Origin: Bacteroidales bacterium UBA1756
GTDB taxonomy: Bacteria; Bacteroidota; Bacteroidia; Bacteroidales; WCHB1-69
Reading direction: 5' to 3'
Assembly (NCBI GenBank): GCA_002314795.1
Contig: DCHI01000051.1
Coordinates: 13,330 to 40,198 of the forward strand
Length of the DNA: 26,869 nt
In this document: positions 7,837 through 16,098 of the stretch, piece after piece
Numbering within the stretch: position 1 is the first letter of the stretch
How the letters are laid out: each line of letters starts with the position of its first letter
Translations under genes and position numbers: made by a program
Notes under the pieces: model-generated
The model's database searches: none
What the model was told of the DNA's origin: nothing
The model's input: the letters and a program-made list of their open reading frames with translations, nothing else

Positions 7837-9079
7837 CGTATTTCTTAAACAAAATGGACACGTTATGCCCACCGAATCCAAAGGCATTGTTAATGGCATA
7901 TCGGATGTCGCGACGGACGGCCTTGTTGGCACAGAAATTCCAGTCGGGAATTTCCGGATCTTTTTCAATAAAGTTGATGGTTGGAGGGACGATGCCGTTT
8001 TGCAGTGACAAAACGACGGCGATGCTTTCAATGGCGGCGCAGGCACCCAACAGGTGGCCTGTCATCGACTTGGTGGAGTCGAAAAGCATATCCTTGGCGT
8101 GTTCTCCGAAAACTTGCTGAATAGCAAGACATTCCACTTTGTCGCCGGGTGGTGTGGAGGTTCCGTGCGTATTGATGTAGTCGATGTCTTCGGGACGTAA
8201 ACCGGCATCGCGGATGGCGTTGAGCATAGCGTTCATAGCACCGCGGCCTTCCGGATGTGGGGCGGTGATATGGTAGGCATCGGCGGTAAGTCCTTCGCCG
8301 ATGATTTCTCCATAAATTTTGGCTCCTCTTGCTTTAGCGTGTTCGTACTCTTCTAAAATGAGAATACCGGCGCCTTCGCCCATCACGAAGCCGTCTCGGC
8401 CTGCCGAAAATGGTCTGGAGGCCGTTTCGTAGTCGTCGTTTCGAGTGGAGAGTGCTCGCATTGCGTTGAAACCGCCGATACCGCATTCTCCGATGGCCGC
8501 TTCTGTGCCACCGGCCAAAATGAAATCCGCCTTGTTCAGTTGAATGAGATGGTAGGCATCCACGATGGAGTTTCCTGCCGAGGCGCACGCTGATGCCGAA
8601 GCATAACTGGGCCCGCGCAAGTCGAACTTGATGGACAGAATGCCTGGAACCATATTGATCAAGGACTTGAGAATGAAGAAGGGGCTGAAACGGGGATCAT
8701 ATCCGTTTTCAACAAAATCGGATATGCCTTCAAAAGTACTTTGAATGCCTCCGATGCCGGAAGCGACTAACACGCCGGCTCGATCGTGGTCAATGGAAGC
8801 CATATCAATACCCGAATCCTGCATTGCTTCCGCAGCTGCGACCAATGCAAATTGGGTACATAAATCGATTTTCCGGACTTCTTTTGCATCAATAAAGTCA
8901 AGGACATTAAAGTCCTTGACTTCACAGGCAAATTTTGTTTTATGTTGTTCTGCGTTAAAATGAGTTATCGGGGCAACACCATTTTTTCCACATAACAAAC
9001 CATTCCAAAAGGCAGGAACGGTATTGCCAATAGGAGTAACGGCACCTAAGCCGGTGATGACAACTCTTTTTAATTCCAT
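7829..9079 (-). CDS. fabF: Beta-ketoacyl-ACP synthase II
   Basis: FabF condenses malonyl-ACP with a growing acyl-ACP in fatty-acid elongation. This 416-residue protein has the full thiolase-fold condensing-enzyme set: catalytic Cys165 in SASACASAGNS, His305 in NTHGTSTPPGD and His342 in STKSMTGHLLGACAAIE. The C-terminal glycine-rich NNAFGFGGHN motif and the N-terminal RRVVITG-type start (MELKRVVITGLGAVTPIGN) are also present. Length matches the usual 410-415. It lies 21 bases behind acpP, which encodes its carrier substrate, and overlaps rnc by 8 bases. No missing residue or frameshift was seen. Confidence 0.97.
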   Translation of the reverse strand: MELKRVVITGLGAVTPIGNTVPAFWNGLLCGKNGVAPITHFNAEQHKTKFACEVKDFNVLDFIDAKEVRKIDLCTQFALVAAAEAMQDSGIDMASIDHDRAGVLVASGIGGIQSTFEGISDFVENGYDPRFSPFFILKSLINMVPGILSIKFDLRGPSYASASACASAGNSIVDAYHLIQLNKADFILAGGTEAAIGECGIGGFNAMRALSTRNDDYETASRPFSAGRDGFVMGEGAGILILEEYEHAKARGAKIYGEIIGEGLTADAYHITAPHPEGRGAMNAMLNAIRDAGLRPEDIDYINTHGTSTPPGDKVECLAIQQVFGEHAKDMLFDSTKSMTGHLLGACAAIESIAVVLSLQNGIVPPTINFIEKDPEIPDWNFCANKAVRRDIRYAINNAFGFGGHNVSILFKKYDA

Positions 9080-9100
9080 TGAAAATGGATGGACTGATGG

Positions 9101-9337
9101 CTATTTCGTATGATTCGTGATATATTCAACCACGTCGCCAACAGTGTGAATGTTTTCTGATGCGTCTTCTGGAATAGTAATTTCAAATTTCTTTTCCAAA
9201 TCCATAATTAGTTCAACAAGATCCAATGAGTCTGCACCGAGATCTTCTGTAAAACTGGTTTCCAAGGTGATTTTATCCTTGTCGTAGCTCAATTTCTCAG
9301 CGATGATTTCTTTTACTTCGTCAATAATTTCTGCCAT
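9101..9337 (-). CDS. acpP: Acyl carrier protein
   Basis: This 78-residue acidic protein carries the acyl chain in fatty-acid synthesis. The phosphopantetheine attachment site is Ser37 in DLGADSLDLVELIM, the canonical DSLD(M/L)VEL motif. The four-helix pattern and strong excess of Glu/Asp are typical. It heads the acpP-fabF-rnc cluster, 21 bases before fabF, and has its own -7 box 22 bases upstream of the start. Confidence 0.97.
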   Translation of the reverse strand: MAEIIDEVKEIIAEKLSYDKDKITLETSFTEDLGADSLDLVELIMDLEKKFEITIPEDASENIHTVGDVVEYITNHTK

Positions 9338-9359
9338 AGTTGTAGATTTTTAAAACGTG

Positions 9360-9367
9360 CAAAAATA
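9360..9367 (-). promoter_or_regulatory. -7 promoter element for acpP-fabF-rnc
   Basis: On the minus strand this reads TATTTTTG, a match to TAnnTTTG, 22 bases before the acpP start. The rest of the 9338-9530 gap is A/T-rich, with no further gene and no clear terminator after recF seen. Confidence 0.6.
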
Positions 9368-9530
9368 CGATATTTTTTAATTTGAGCGCTTTTTTAATTT
9401 CGTTTTGCTCGTTAGATGATTTATGCTTTTGATATACAATAGTTTAATTTTTAATTTTTTTTAAGGATTGCGCTCTGAATCAATTTCGTCAGGTCTCTTT
9501 TATTCCAAAAAATGGAAAGATTGGAAACTT

Positions 9531-10646
9531 TTATCCTTTTTGAGACGCAAAAGCTATGTCGCCGACTCGGAAAACCTTGTGTGCAATTCCGTGCTTGGAA
9601 AGAATCTTTTTAATTCGATCTTCATCTGTATCGGAAAGAAAAACTTGTCCAAAATGTTCATTTCCAACAAGATGCAAAAGTTGTGAAATGCGAGATTCGT
9701 CTAATTTGTCAAAGATGTCGTCTAAAAGCAATATCGGTTTCAGCTTCCTTCTTATATATATATAGTCAAATTGTGAAAGCTTCAGCGCGAGGGCAAACGA
9801 TTTCTGCTGACCTTGCGAACTGAACCGTTTGACGGACCGGTCGTTCATTAGAAACTCGTAATCGTCTTTGTGGATTCCGACGGTGGTGTGTCCTGCATTG
9901 AAGTCCGCTTGCGTTTGCGCGGCTAACGATTCGGCGAAGGGCTTGGTAGCGAGTTCCGAACGATAGACGATACTGACGGACTCTTTGCTGTCGGACAGAT
10001 GGTCGTAGTGTTTCTGGAAAACGAGAATGAGGGTGCTGATAAATTCCGCTCTTTTGGTGTGGATGGCCTCGCCGTATGGAACCAACTGGTCGTTGTAAAT
10101 CTGCAACAGAGCGGAATCACAGTGTCGGTTCTCCCAGAATTGTTTCAACAGAATATTTCTCTGTGCCAATATTTTCTGATAGGAAATCAGGTTGTGGAGG
10201 TACTCTTTGTCAAATTGGGAAATCATCATATCGAAGAATTTGCGACGGATTTCGCTACCTTCGTGGATGACGTCGTTGTCGTACGGAGCAACCATAATGA
10301 GCGGGAACTGCCCGATATGGTCGCTGATGCGTTCGTACTCCTTTTGATTCAGTTTGACCACCTTTCGGCCTCCTGGCTTGTAGATGCAGCTCACTTTCCG
10401 GCTCCGTTCGTCGTCAAACCCGTGAAATTCCCCGTGAATGGCGAAAAAGTCCTCTCCGAATTTGACCGCGTGGGCGTCTTGCGAAAGGAAATAGCTCTTG
10501 CAAAGTGTAAGATAGTGGATGGCATCCAACAAATTCGTCTTCCCGCTCCCGTTGCTGCCAACGATGGCATTCACTTTGTCGGAAAAATCAAAATGGGCTT
10601 CCGAATAATTTTTGAAATTGGCTAATTGAATGTTTTTGAGATACAT
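9531..10646 (-). CDS. recF: DNA replication and repair protein RecF
   Basis: RecF is an SMC-like ATPase that helps load RecA at stalled forks and gaps. This 371-residue protein (family usually 355-375) starts MYLKNIQLANFKNY, the typical RecF opening. Walker A GSNGSGKTN lies at 30-38, with an RecF-like LLDAIHYLTLCKSYF after it. The ABC-type signature is in RFSSQGQQKSFALALKLSQ and Walker B in PILLLDDIFDKLDESR near the C-terminus, followed by QVFLSDTD. It lies 14 bases after the DUF362 lipoprotein, on the same strand. The usual dnaA-dnaN-recF neighbourhood is not present. A 193-base gap separates it from acpP, which has its own promoter. Confidence 0.96.
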   Translation of the reverse strand: MYLKNIQLANFKNYSEAHFDFSDKVNAIVGSNGSGKTNLLDAIHYLTLCKSYFLSQDAHAVKFGEDFFAIHGEFHGFDDERSRKVSCIYKPGGRKVVKLNQKEYERISDHIGQFPLIMVAPYDNDVIHEGSEIRRKFFDMMISQFDKEYLHNLISYQKILAQRNILLKQFWENRHCDSALLQIYNDQLVPYGEAIHTKRAEFISTLILVFQKHYDHLSDSKESVSIVYRSELATKPFAESLAAQTQADFNAGHTTVGIHKDDYEFLMNDRSVKRFSSQGQQKSFALALKLSQFDYIYIRRKLKPILLLDDIFDKLDESRISQLLHLVGNEHFGQVFLSDTDEDRIKKILSKHGIAHKVFRVGDIAFASQKG

Positions 10647-10660
10647 AGAAATGTGAGTGT

Positions 10661-11794
10661 TTAGCGAAGCGCTTCCTCTAAAGTGATTCGTTTGCCGGTC
10701 GTGACATCAACTAACACGTATTTTTTATGGCCGAGACCAAGCTTGCAGGCGTATTCAATCTGCCCCATTCCACTGATTCCGTTGACATCCAGGAAGGCGT
10801 CCTCTGTTTTTTGTTTCAGCGCCGTGAGCTGATGGCAGACCATATCGATGGCCACGATGTCGGTGGAAGCAACGGCGCCAATCTTTTCCATAAATGGGGC
10901 AGGGGCTTTGGACGAGCAGTCGCACAATTTGGAAATATTGTCCATAACGTTGATGAAAACCATCGGTTTCTTTTCGCAAAAGACTTTGGCATATTCTACA
11001 AGACGTTCCAGAAAGACGTCGGTATTGGCTTTTTCACCGGAGTTGAAGATTCCGAGGGAACATTCTGCTATGCACTTGGCGCAGCCGATACATTTGGAGC
11101 TGTCGATGACGGGGCCGTTTTCGGTGATGGTGATGGCGCCGGCGGGACATTGTTGGGCGCAACGGTTGCATTTGGTGCAGGCCGACACGTCGCCGCACGC
11201 GGGATAGGCGCTGGCGTGCATAGCCATCTTCCCTCCCGGAGAGGCAAATCCCATCGAAACGTTTTTGATGGCGCCTCCAAAACCGGAAGAAACGTGTCCC
11301 TTAAAATGCGAATAGACGATGTAGGCGTCGTAATCGTTGAAATGACTTCCACCCTTCACTTTTGAGAAATGTTTCAACCCTTCGGCTGGAAATTCCACTT
11401 CGGCGTCGGCATCGAGAATGTCGATGGGTGCAAAAGTGAATCCGTGCTCTTTTGCCAAGGCGATGTGAGAATCCGTAAAACGTCTCTTGCTGACATACAG
11501 TACGTTAGTTTCGACAAAGGTGGGATGGACTTTCTCAACCAACGGACGCAGCAGTTCCGGATTGAGGTAGTTCTGGTTGCCTTCCTCTCCGAAATGCACC
11601 TTCAGACCGATTTTGCCTTCCTGTTTTACGCCTAATGCTTCGTATAATTTCAAGATGTTTTCGGGCGTGATTTCTTTACAAAAATAAACGATGGATTCGT
11701 CTTCGGCCACCTCTATTTTGTTTTTCTGATTGCAAGAAACGCATAGAATGAGCGCAAAAATGGCCATTATTATTTTAGAAATTGCACTTTTCAT
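10661..11794 (-). CDS. DUF362 domain 4Fe-4S protein with a lipoprotein-type signal
   Basis: This 377-residue protein combines a DUF362 domain (about 35-200 and 260-377) with an inserted double ferredoxin unit. The first cluster motif is CTKCNRCAQQCPAGAI (Cys206, 209, 212, 216) and the second CIGCAKCIAECSLGIF (Cys235, 238, 241, 245). Other DUF362 landmarks seen are KVHFGEEGNQNY and GHVSSGFGGAIKNVSMG. Family members are presumed redox proteins; the reaction is unknown. Unusually, the N-terminus (MKSAISKIIMAIFALILCVSC) looks like a lipoprotein signal with lipidated Cys21, while many relatives begin directly with the DUF362 strand. A Sec-exported 4Fe-4S protein would be odd because clusters are normally assembled in the cytoplasm. 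It precedes recF by 14 bases. Confidence 0.88.
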   Translation of the reverse strand: MKSAISKIIMAIFALILCVSCNQKNKIEVAEDESIVYFCKEITPENILKLYEALGVKQEGKIGLKVHFGEEGNQNYLNPELLRPLVEKVHPTFVETNVLYVSKRRFTDSHIALAKEHGFTFAPIDILDADAEVEFPAEGLKHFSKVKGGSHFNDYDAYIVYSHFKGHVSSGFGGAIKNVSMGFASPGGKMAMHASAYPACGDVSACTKCNRCAQQCPAGAITITENGPVIDSSKCIGCAKCIAECSLGIFNSGEKANTDVFLERLVEYAKVFCEKKPMVFINVMDNISKLCDCSSKAPAPFMEKIGAVASTDIVAIDMVCHQLTALKQKTEDAFLDVNGISGMGQIEYACKLGLGHKKYVLVDVTTGKRITLEEALR

Positions 11795-11838
11795 AAATGA
11801 TTTGTTTTTGAGATTTGTATTTGGTAAAAAAACGGCTG

Positions 11839-11846
11839 CAAAAGTA
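11839..11846 (-). promoter_or_regulatory. -7 promoter element for the DUF362-recF unit
   Basis: On the minus strand this reads TACTTTTG, matching TAnnTTTG, 44 bases upstream of the DUF362 start. The -33 position would fall inside the adjacent 9-base tandem repeat; no TTTG is present there. Confidence 0.6.
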
Positions 11847-11856
11847 CGATTTTAGT

Positions 11857-11919
11857 TTATAAAGTTCATAAAGTTTGTAAAGTTCATAAAGTTTGTAAAG
11901 TTCATAAAGTTTATAAAGT
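11857..11919. repeat. Seven tandem copies of a 9-base repeat
   Basis: The units alternate between TTRTAAAGT and TCATAAAGT (R is A or G) for seven copies in 63 bases, all sharing the core TAAAGT. The higher-order period is 18 bases. The array lies between two divergent promoters, overlapping the expected -33 position of the leftward one. It has no palindromic units and no spacers, so it is not a CRISPR array. Confidence 0.9.
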
Positions 11920-11950
11920 TTAGGGAGGGGCATATTAAAGTTATCAACAT

Positions 11951-11983
11951 TTTGAAAAAGTACAAAGTTATTTGTTACTTTTG
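11951..11983 (+). promoter_or_regulatory. Promoter of the type B T9SS surface protein gene
   Basis: A -33 TTTG (11951-11954) is separated by 21 bases from a -7 TACTTTTG (11976-11983), a complete Bacteroidota promoter. It decides the start codon: an in-frame ATG at 11952 lies inside the promoter, so translation must begin at 12006. Confidence 0.78.
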
Positions 11984-12005
11984 CGCGCTTTTTGACACTA
12001 TTTTT

Positions 12006-15000
12006 ATGTTAAAGAAAATCGTCGTTGTAGGATTGGCTCTCGTGTGCTTTGTGTTTAGGATGCAGGCGCAGGTGTACATTTCCGGAGAATCGACGGTTTG
12101 CCGTGGCAATTCCACTTTGTTGACCGCCGTGACCAGTGGCGGGGGCGGTGGCAATTGCACCACCTCCGTCAATATGAGTACGGGAACGACCATCGTGAAC
12201 TGCGGTTCCTCTGTCTGCTTTTACGATGACGGCGGGCCAAGCGGTTCGTATGCGTGCAGTACGTCTTACGTGAGGACGTTTACCTCCAGCAACAATTCTC
12301 CTATTACCATCACTTTCAATTATGTGTATGTGGAATCCAGTTTTGATGAAATCTATGTATATGACGGTGCCGGAACTTACGGAACTTTGCTGAACAGTGG
12401 AAATACATACAATGGCTTGGACGGAATGTCTTATACGGCTTCGTCAGGAAGCATCACCGTTTATTTTACTCCGGACGGAAGCGTGGTGTATGATGGTTGG
12501 GAAGCCGTCGTCAGTTGCGCCGGCGGGTGCAGTGACAACTACACCTATCAATGGAGTACCGGTGCTACCACGGCCAGCATCAATGTTAGTCCGACGCAAA
12601 CAACGACCTACACGGTTACTGCTTCGGGACCCGTTTGCGGCACCTATACCGCCACGATGACCCTCAACGTGATTGATTGCGGAAACAGCGGCTGTCCCAG
12701 CGTGGCTCCTGCTGAGTTGGGGACGGGAAACACCAACATCATCGTCGACTGCGATGTGACGTCGGTGACACTGTGCGCCAATGCGGTGGCGACGGCGGCG
12801 AGCGCCAACGACTACACCGTGATGACCATCCCGTATAATCCGCCCTACGGCTTTACCGCGGGAACTCGTATCTTCACCAATGCCACCGACGATACGTGGG
12901 GAAGTGCCGTCACTCTTCCTTTCGCTTTCTGCTATTATGGAAACACCTACACGCAAATTATACCGGGGGCCAATTCGATTGCAACTTTTGATAATAGTCA
13001 GGAAGGCGGTTATTGCCCGTGGTCCTACTCGGTTTCTCTCCCCAGTAGCAGTCTCCCTCTGAACTCCATTTTCGCTTGCTATCGTGACATCTATCCCAAT
13101 TATTATACGGGAGATGGAATTTATGAAGGCGTTTTAGGTGCCTACCCGTGTAGAAGTTACGTGTTGAGTTACAACAATATAGCATTGTTCGATTGTACAT
13201 CCACACGTACTTTCAGCACACAAATTGTTTTATATGAAGGCACCAACATCATTGATGTTTATTTGCGTTCAGCTCCAACTTGTACGAGTTGGAACAATGG
13301 TTATGGGATTGTTGGCATCCAGAACAGTACTGGAAGTGCGGCGGTTGTCCCCCCTGGACGAAACACTGGTTCTTGGACGGCCTATAACGAAGCGTGGCGT
13401 TTCATTCCGGTTGGAGAACCGGTCTATACGGTTACCTGGTACCAGGGCTCCGATATCAATGGCCCCGTGGTCGGTACGGGCGACGTCATTTCGGTCACGC
13501 CTCCTGGCACTACCGATTATACGGCGCGGTTGCAATACACCGCCTGCAACGGCAACACGTTTGACATTGTCAATACGTGCCACGTGACGATGAATAATAC
13601 GGTTTCGCCGATTGAAGTAACGGCCTCTCCGGAAGTTGTTTGTGCCAATTCACCTACCGTGGTTTCTGTTTCCGCTCCGGACGCTGTCTCATACCAATGG
13701 AACACCGGCGCCAATACATCCTCCTTCACGGCACGCCCCAATACCGACCCGACTACCTATTCGGTGACGGTTACCTACTCCAATGGCTGTCACGCCGTCG
13801 GAAGCGTTACCGTACACTTGGACCAGGAACCGCCCGTCTATTCGGGGATGCTCAATCCTACGGAAGCGACCAATAACAACTGCGTTTTTTCAATTCCGGA
13901 TTTTACACAAGAGGTCCGTCCCAATAGCAGTGACAACCTGACTCCGAACAATGAACTCGTCATTACGCAGGCCCCGTCCGCCGGCACCGTCATCACGCAA
14001 AATACTACGGTAACGGTGACCATCACGGATGCGTGTGGCAACCAAACGCAAACTACGGTTGAGGTTACGGTGCCCATTGCTTTGCAACTTAATTTGGAAG
14101 ATCGTCAGGACATTCTTTGCTATGGTGACGAAACAGGTGTCTTGTCCGTTTCCGCCTCCGAGGGAACAACTCCCTATAATTTTGTTTGGACGACCGCCAA
14201 TCAAGGAAATCCGGCAAACGGTTATACTGGCACCTCGTCGCAAACGCTGCAAGCAGACACATACACCATTTCGGTTACGGATGCCAACGGATGTGCCGCC
14301 GCGCAGACCTACACCATAGAGTATCTCACCGGCCCGATGGTGGCTGGTACGGTGTCAAGTTCACAAGAACTTTGCGACGGTTCCGTCCCTGCGCCGTTTA
14401 CCGTTGCCGGTTGTTCGGGTGGTGACAACAGCTATTATGTCTGGCAAGAATCTTCCGACGGAACCCTCTTCAATGACATAGCCGGTGCGGGAAATACAAC
14501 GACTTATACGGCTGGTTCGTTAACGACAAATCGCTGCTATCGAGTGGCTTACGTGAGTGATAACTGTGGAACGGTTTACACGGAACCGGTGTGTGTGGTC
14601 TTTCATTCACCCACCAGCTCGGAAATTGAAGATGAAATTTGTCAAGGAAACGCCTATCAAGGAAATGGATTTAATATTCCGGCTTCGGACCTGAGTATGC
14701 CGGGTATTCATACCGAAGTCCAAACGTTGACCACGGTTCACGGCTGCGATAGCATCGTGACGCTCTATCTTGACGTGCTTCCCAATTCGACGGGCGCGGA
14801 CGAACGGACCATCGTGGAAAACGACTTGCCGTACGTCTGGAACGGCGTGACTTTCACTCAAGCCGGTACGCAAACCACGGTTCTGACGGCGGCAAACGGT
14901 TGTGACAGCACGCTGACGATGGTTCTGAATGTGCTCCCCAACGTGACAACGGACATCGATAGCACCGTGTGCTCCAATGAACTTCCTGTTGTTTGGAACG

Positions 15001-15908
15001 GCGTGACCTTTACGGAAGCGGGCACGCAGAGCCGCACCTATCTGTCGGCAAACGGCACAGACAGCGTCGTCCGGATGACCTTGCACGTTATCCCTGCCCA
15101 GTTTGTGACGGTGCGTGACGAAATCTGTCAGAACGAACCCTATTCCGGCTATGGTTTTACGGTTGAGGCGACGGAAACCGCGCAGCCCGGAATCATTGAA
15201 AGGTCGCAGTTGTATGCCACTCCGTTAGGCTGCGACAGCACGGTTACGTTGCAACTCACGGTTAATTCCAATTACAATCAGCATTTTGACGTGATTGCCT
15301 GTGACAGCTTGATATGGAATCATCAAGTGTACAGTCAATCAGGTACTTATACGCAGCAGTTTGCTTCGTCGCACGGCTGTGACAGTGTGGTCACAAAGGA
15401 CGTGACGGTGGTGGATACCTATTTGGAACTCATCAATCACACGCCCGACTTCTGTGAAGATTTCGAGGCCGAATTGGAAGTGATTACGGGCTTGGAACAT
15501 ATCCGTTGGTCCTCCGGGGAGACGGATGTTTACACCATCATCGCGAACCACGCGGGGGCGTACGTCGTCACGGCGAACACGGCGCAGTGCCAGGCCTTCG
15601 CGCGGGTAGTCATTCCGGCCTGTGCGTTCAATCTCTATCTGCCGAACGCCATTACGCCATCGAATGAGGATGGAACGAATGACGTTTTTTGCATTCCCCG
15701 TGGCATTGTTCCTCAAATTGAAACTTTCGAAATTTACATATTTGACCGTTGGGGGCACATCGTTTACAAATCCGCCGATCCTTATTTCCAGTGGGACGGA
15801 ACTTCCAACGGGAAATTATTGGTTGACAACACGTTCGTGTATGAAATCCAACTTTCCGTTTTTGGTGGAGGAAAGTACGTTTACAAGGGAATTGTAACGG
15901 TGCTTTAA
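12006..15908 (+). CDS. Giant mosaic surface protein with T9SS type B (gliding motility) C-terminal domain
   Basis: This 1300-residue secreted protein starts at 12006, where a signal peptide begins (MLKKIVVVGLALVCFVF, cleavage after MQA). Visible modules are: a CUB-like domain with paired cysteines (about 50-172, ending DGWEAVVSC); an Ig-like strand set with YQWSTGATTASI (175-222); a large Cys-rich globular region of unknown fold (240-470); a second YQWNTGANTSSF Ig-like unit near 560; a HYR-like domain (606-690); and an SprB-type repeat (692-773, ILCYGDETGVLSVSASEGTTPY). About five Cys-Asp-Ser repeats follow (868-1137, units ending GCDSxVTLxLxV). The end (1211-1300, YLPNAITPSNEDGTNDVF and FDRWGHIVYKS) is the CHU_C/T9SS type B sorting domain. 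It should be exported across the outer membrane and stay on the surface or be released. An adhesive role is inference. Confidence 0.92.
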   Translation: MLKKIVVVGLALVCFVFRMQAQVYISGESTVCRGNSTLLTAVTSGGGGGNCTTSVNMSTGTTIVNCGSSVCFYDDGGPSGSYACSTSYVRTFTSSNNSPITITFNYVYVESSFDEIYVYDGAGTYGTLLNSGNTYNGLDGMSYTASSGSITVYFTPDGSVVYDGWEAVVSCAGGCSDNYTYQWSTGATTASINVSPTQTTTYTVTASGPVCGTYTATMTLNVIDCGNSGCPSVAPAELGTGNTNIIVDCDVTSVTLCANAVATAASANDYTVMTIPYNPPYGFTAGTRIFTNATDDTWGSAVTLPFAFCYYGNTYTQIIPGANSIATFDNSQEGGYCPWSYSVSLPSSSLPLNSIFACYRDIYPNYYTGDGIYEGVLGAYPCRSYVLSYNNIALFDCTSTRTFSTQIVLYEGTNIIDVYLRSAPTCTSWNNGYGIVGIQNSTGSAAVVPPGRNTGSWTAYNEAWRFIPVGEPVYTVTWYQGSDINGPVVGTGDVISVTPPGTTDYTARLQYTACNGNTFDIVNTCHVTMNNTVSPIEVTASPEVVCANSPTVVSVSAPDAVSYQWNTGANTSSFTARPNTDPTTYSVTVTYSNGCHAVGSVTVHLDQEPPVYSGMLNPTEATNNNCVFSIPDFTQEVRPNSSDNLTPNNELVITQAPSAGTVITQNTTVTVTITDACGNQTQTTVEVTVPIALQLNLEDRQDILCYGDETGVLSVSASEGTTPYNFVWTTANQGNPANGYTGTSSQTLQADTYTISVTDANGCAAAQTYTIEYLTGPMVAGTVSSSQELCDGSVPAPFTVAGCSGGDNSYYVWQESSDGTLFNDIAGAGNTTTYTAGSLTTNRCYRVAYVSDNCGTVYTEPVCVVFHSPTSSEIEDEICQGNAYQGNGFNIPASDLSMPGIHTEVQTLTTVHGCDSIVTLYLDVLPNSTGADERTIVENDLPYVWNGVTFTQAGTQTTVLTAANGCDSTLTMVLNVLPNVTTDIDSTVCSNELPVVWNGVTFTEAGTQSRTYLSANGTDSVVRMTLHVIPAQFVTVRDEICQNEPYSGYGFTVEATETAQPGIIERSQLYATPLGCDSTVTLQLTVNSNYNQHFDVIACDSLIWNHQVYSQSGTYTQQFASSHGCDSVVTKDVTVVDTYLELINHTPDFCEDFEAELEVITGLEHIRWSSGETDVYTIIANHAGAYVVTANTAQCQAFARVVIPACAFNLYLPNAITPSNEDGTNDVFCIPRGIVPQIETFEIYIFDRWGHIVYKSADPYFQWDGTSNGKLLVDNTFVYEIQLSVFGGGKYVYKGIVTVL

Positions 15909-15970
15909 TGGATTTCTTTAAATCTTGCATCTTTTAACAGAAAGAAAGCAGATTCTATACAATAACTTAC

Positions 15971-16007
15971 TTTTTTTAAGAAAAAATGTCATTTTCTTAA
16001 AGAAAAA
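15971..16007. repeat. A/T inverted repeat upstream of the type A surface protein promoter
   Basis: The left arm TTTTTTTAAGAAAA (15971-15984) pairs with TTTTCTTAAAGAAA (15992-16005), leaving one T-G wobble. The right arm also contains its own 15-base odd palindrome, TTTTCTTAAAGAAAA (15992-16006). It lies just before the -7 box. It may be an operator; it lacks the GC stem and clean T run of a terminator. The remainder of the 15909-16098 gap shows no gene. Confidence 0.55.
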
Positions 16008-16012
16008 ATGCG

Positions 16013-16020
16013 TACTTTTG
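16013..16020 (+). promoter_or_regulatory. -7 promoter element of the type A surface protein gene
   Basis: TACTTTTG matches TAnnTTTG and lies 78 bases before the ATG. This implies an untranslated leader of about 70 bases. A TTTC 16 bases upstream is too close for a normal -33 box. Confidence 0.6.
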
Positions 16021-16098
16021 CCCGCTTTTTTTAAGCATACATAAAAGTATGAAAAACAATTTGTTACAACCTTATTTAATAACCAAAATCAATTAACT

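Noticed and set aside
7837..8046. 70-residue N-terminal extension of the RNase III frame
   Set aside because: It lies inside fabF in another frame and has no RNase III similarity.
11857..11919. Possible CRISPR array
   Set aside because: Units are 9 bases with no unique spacers and no cas genes nearby.
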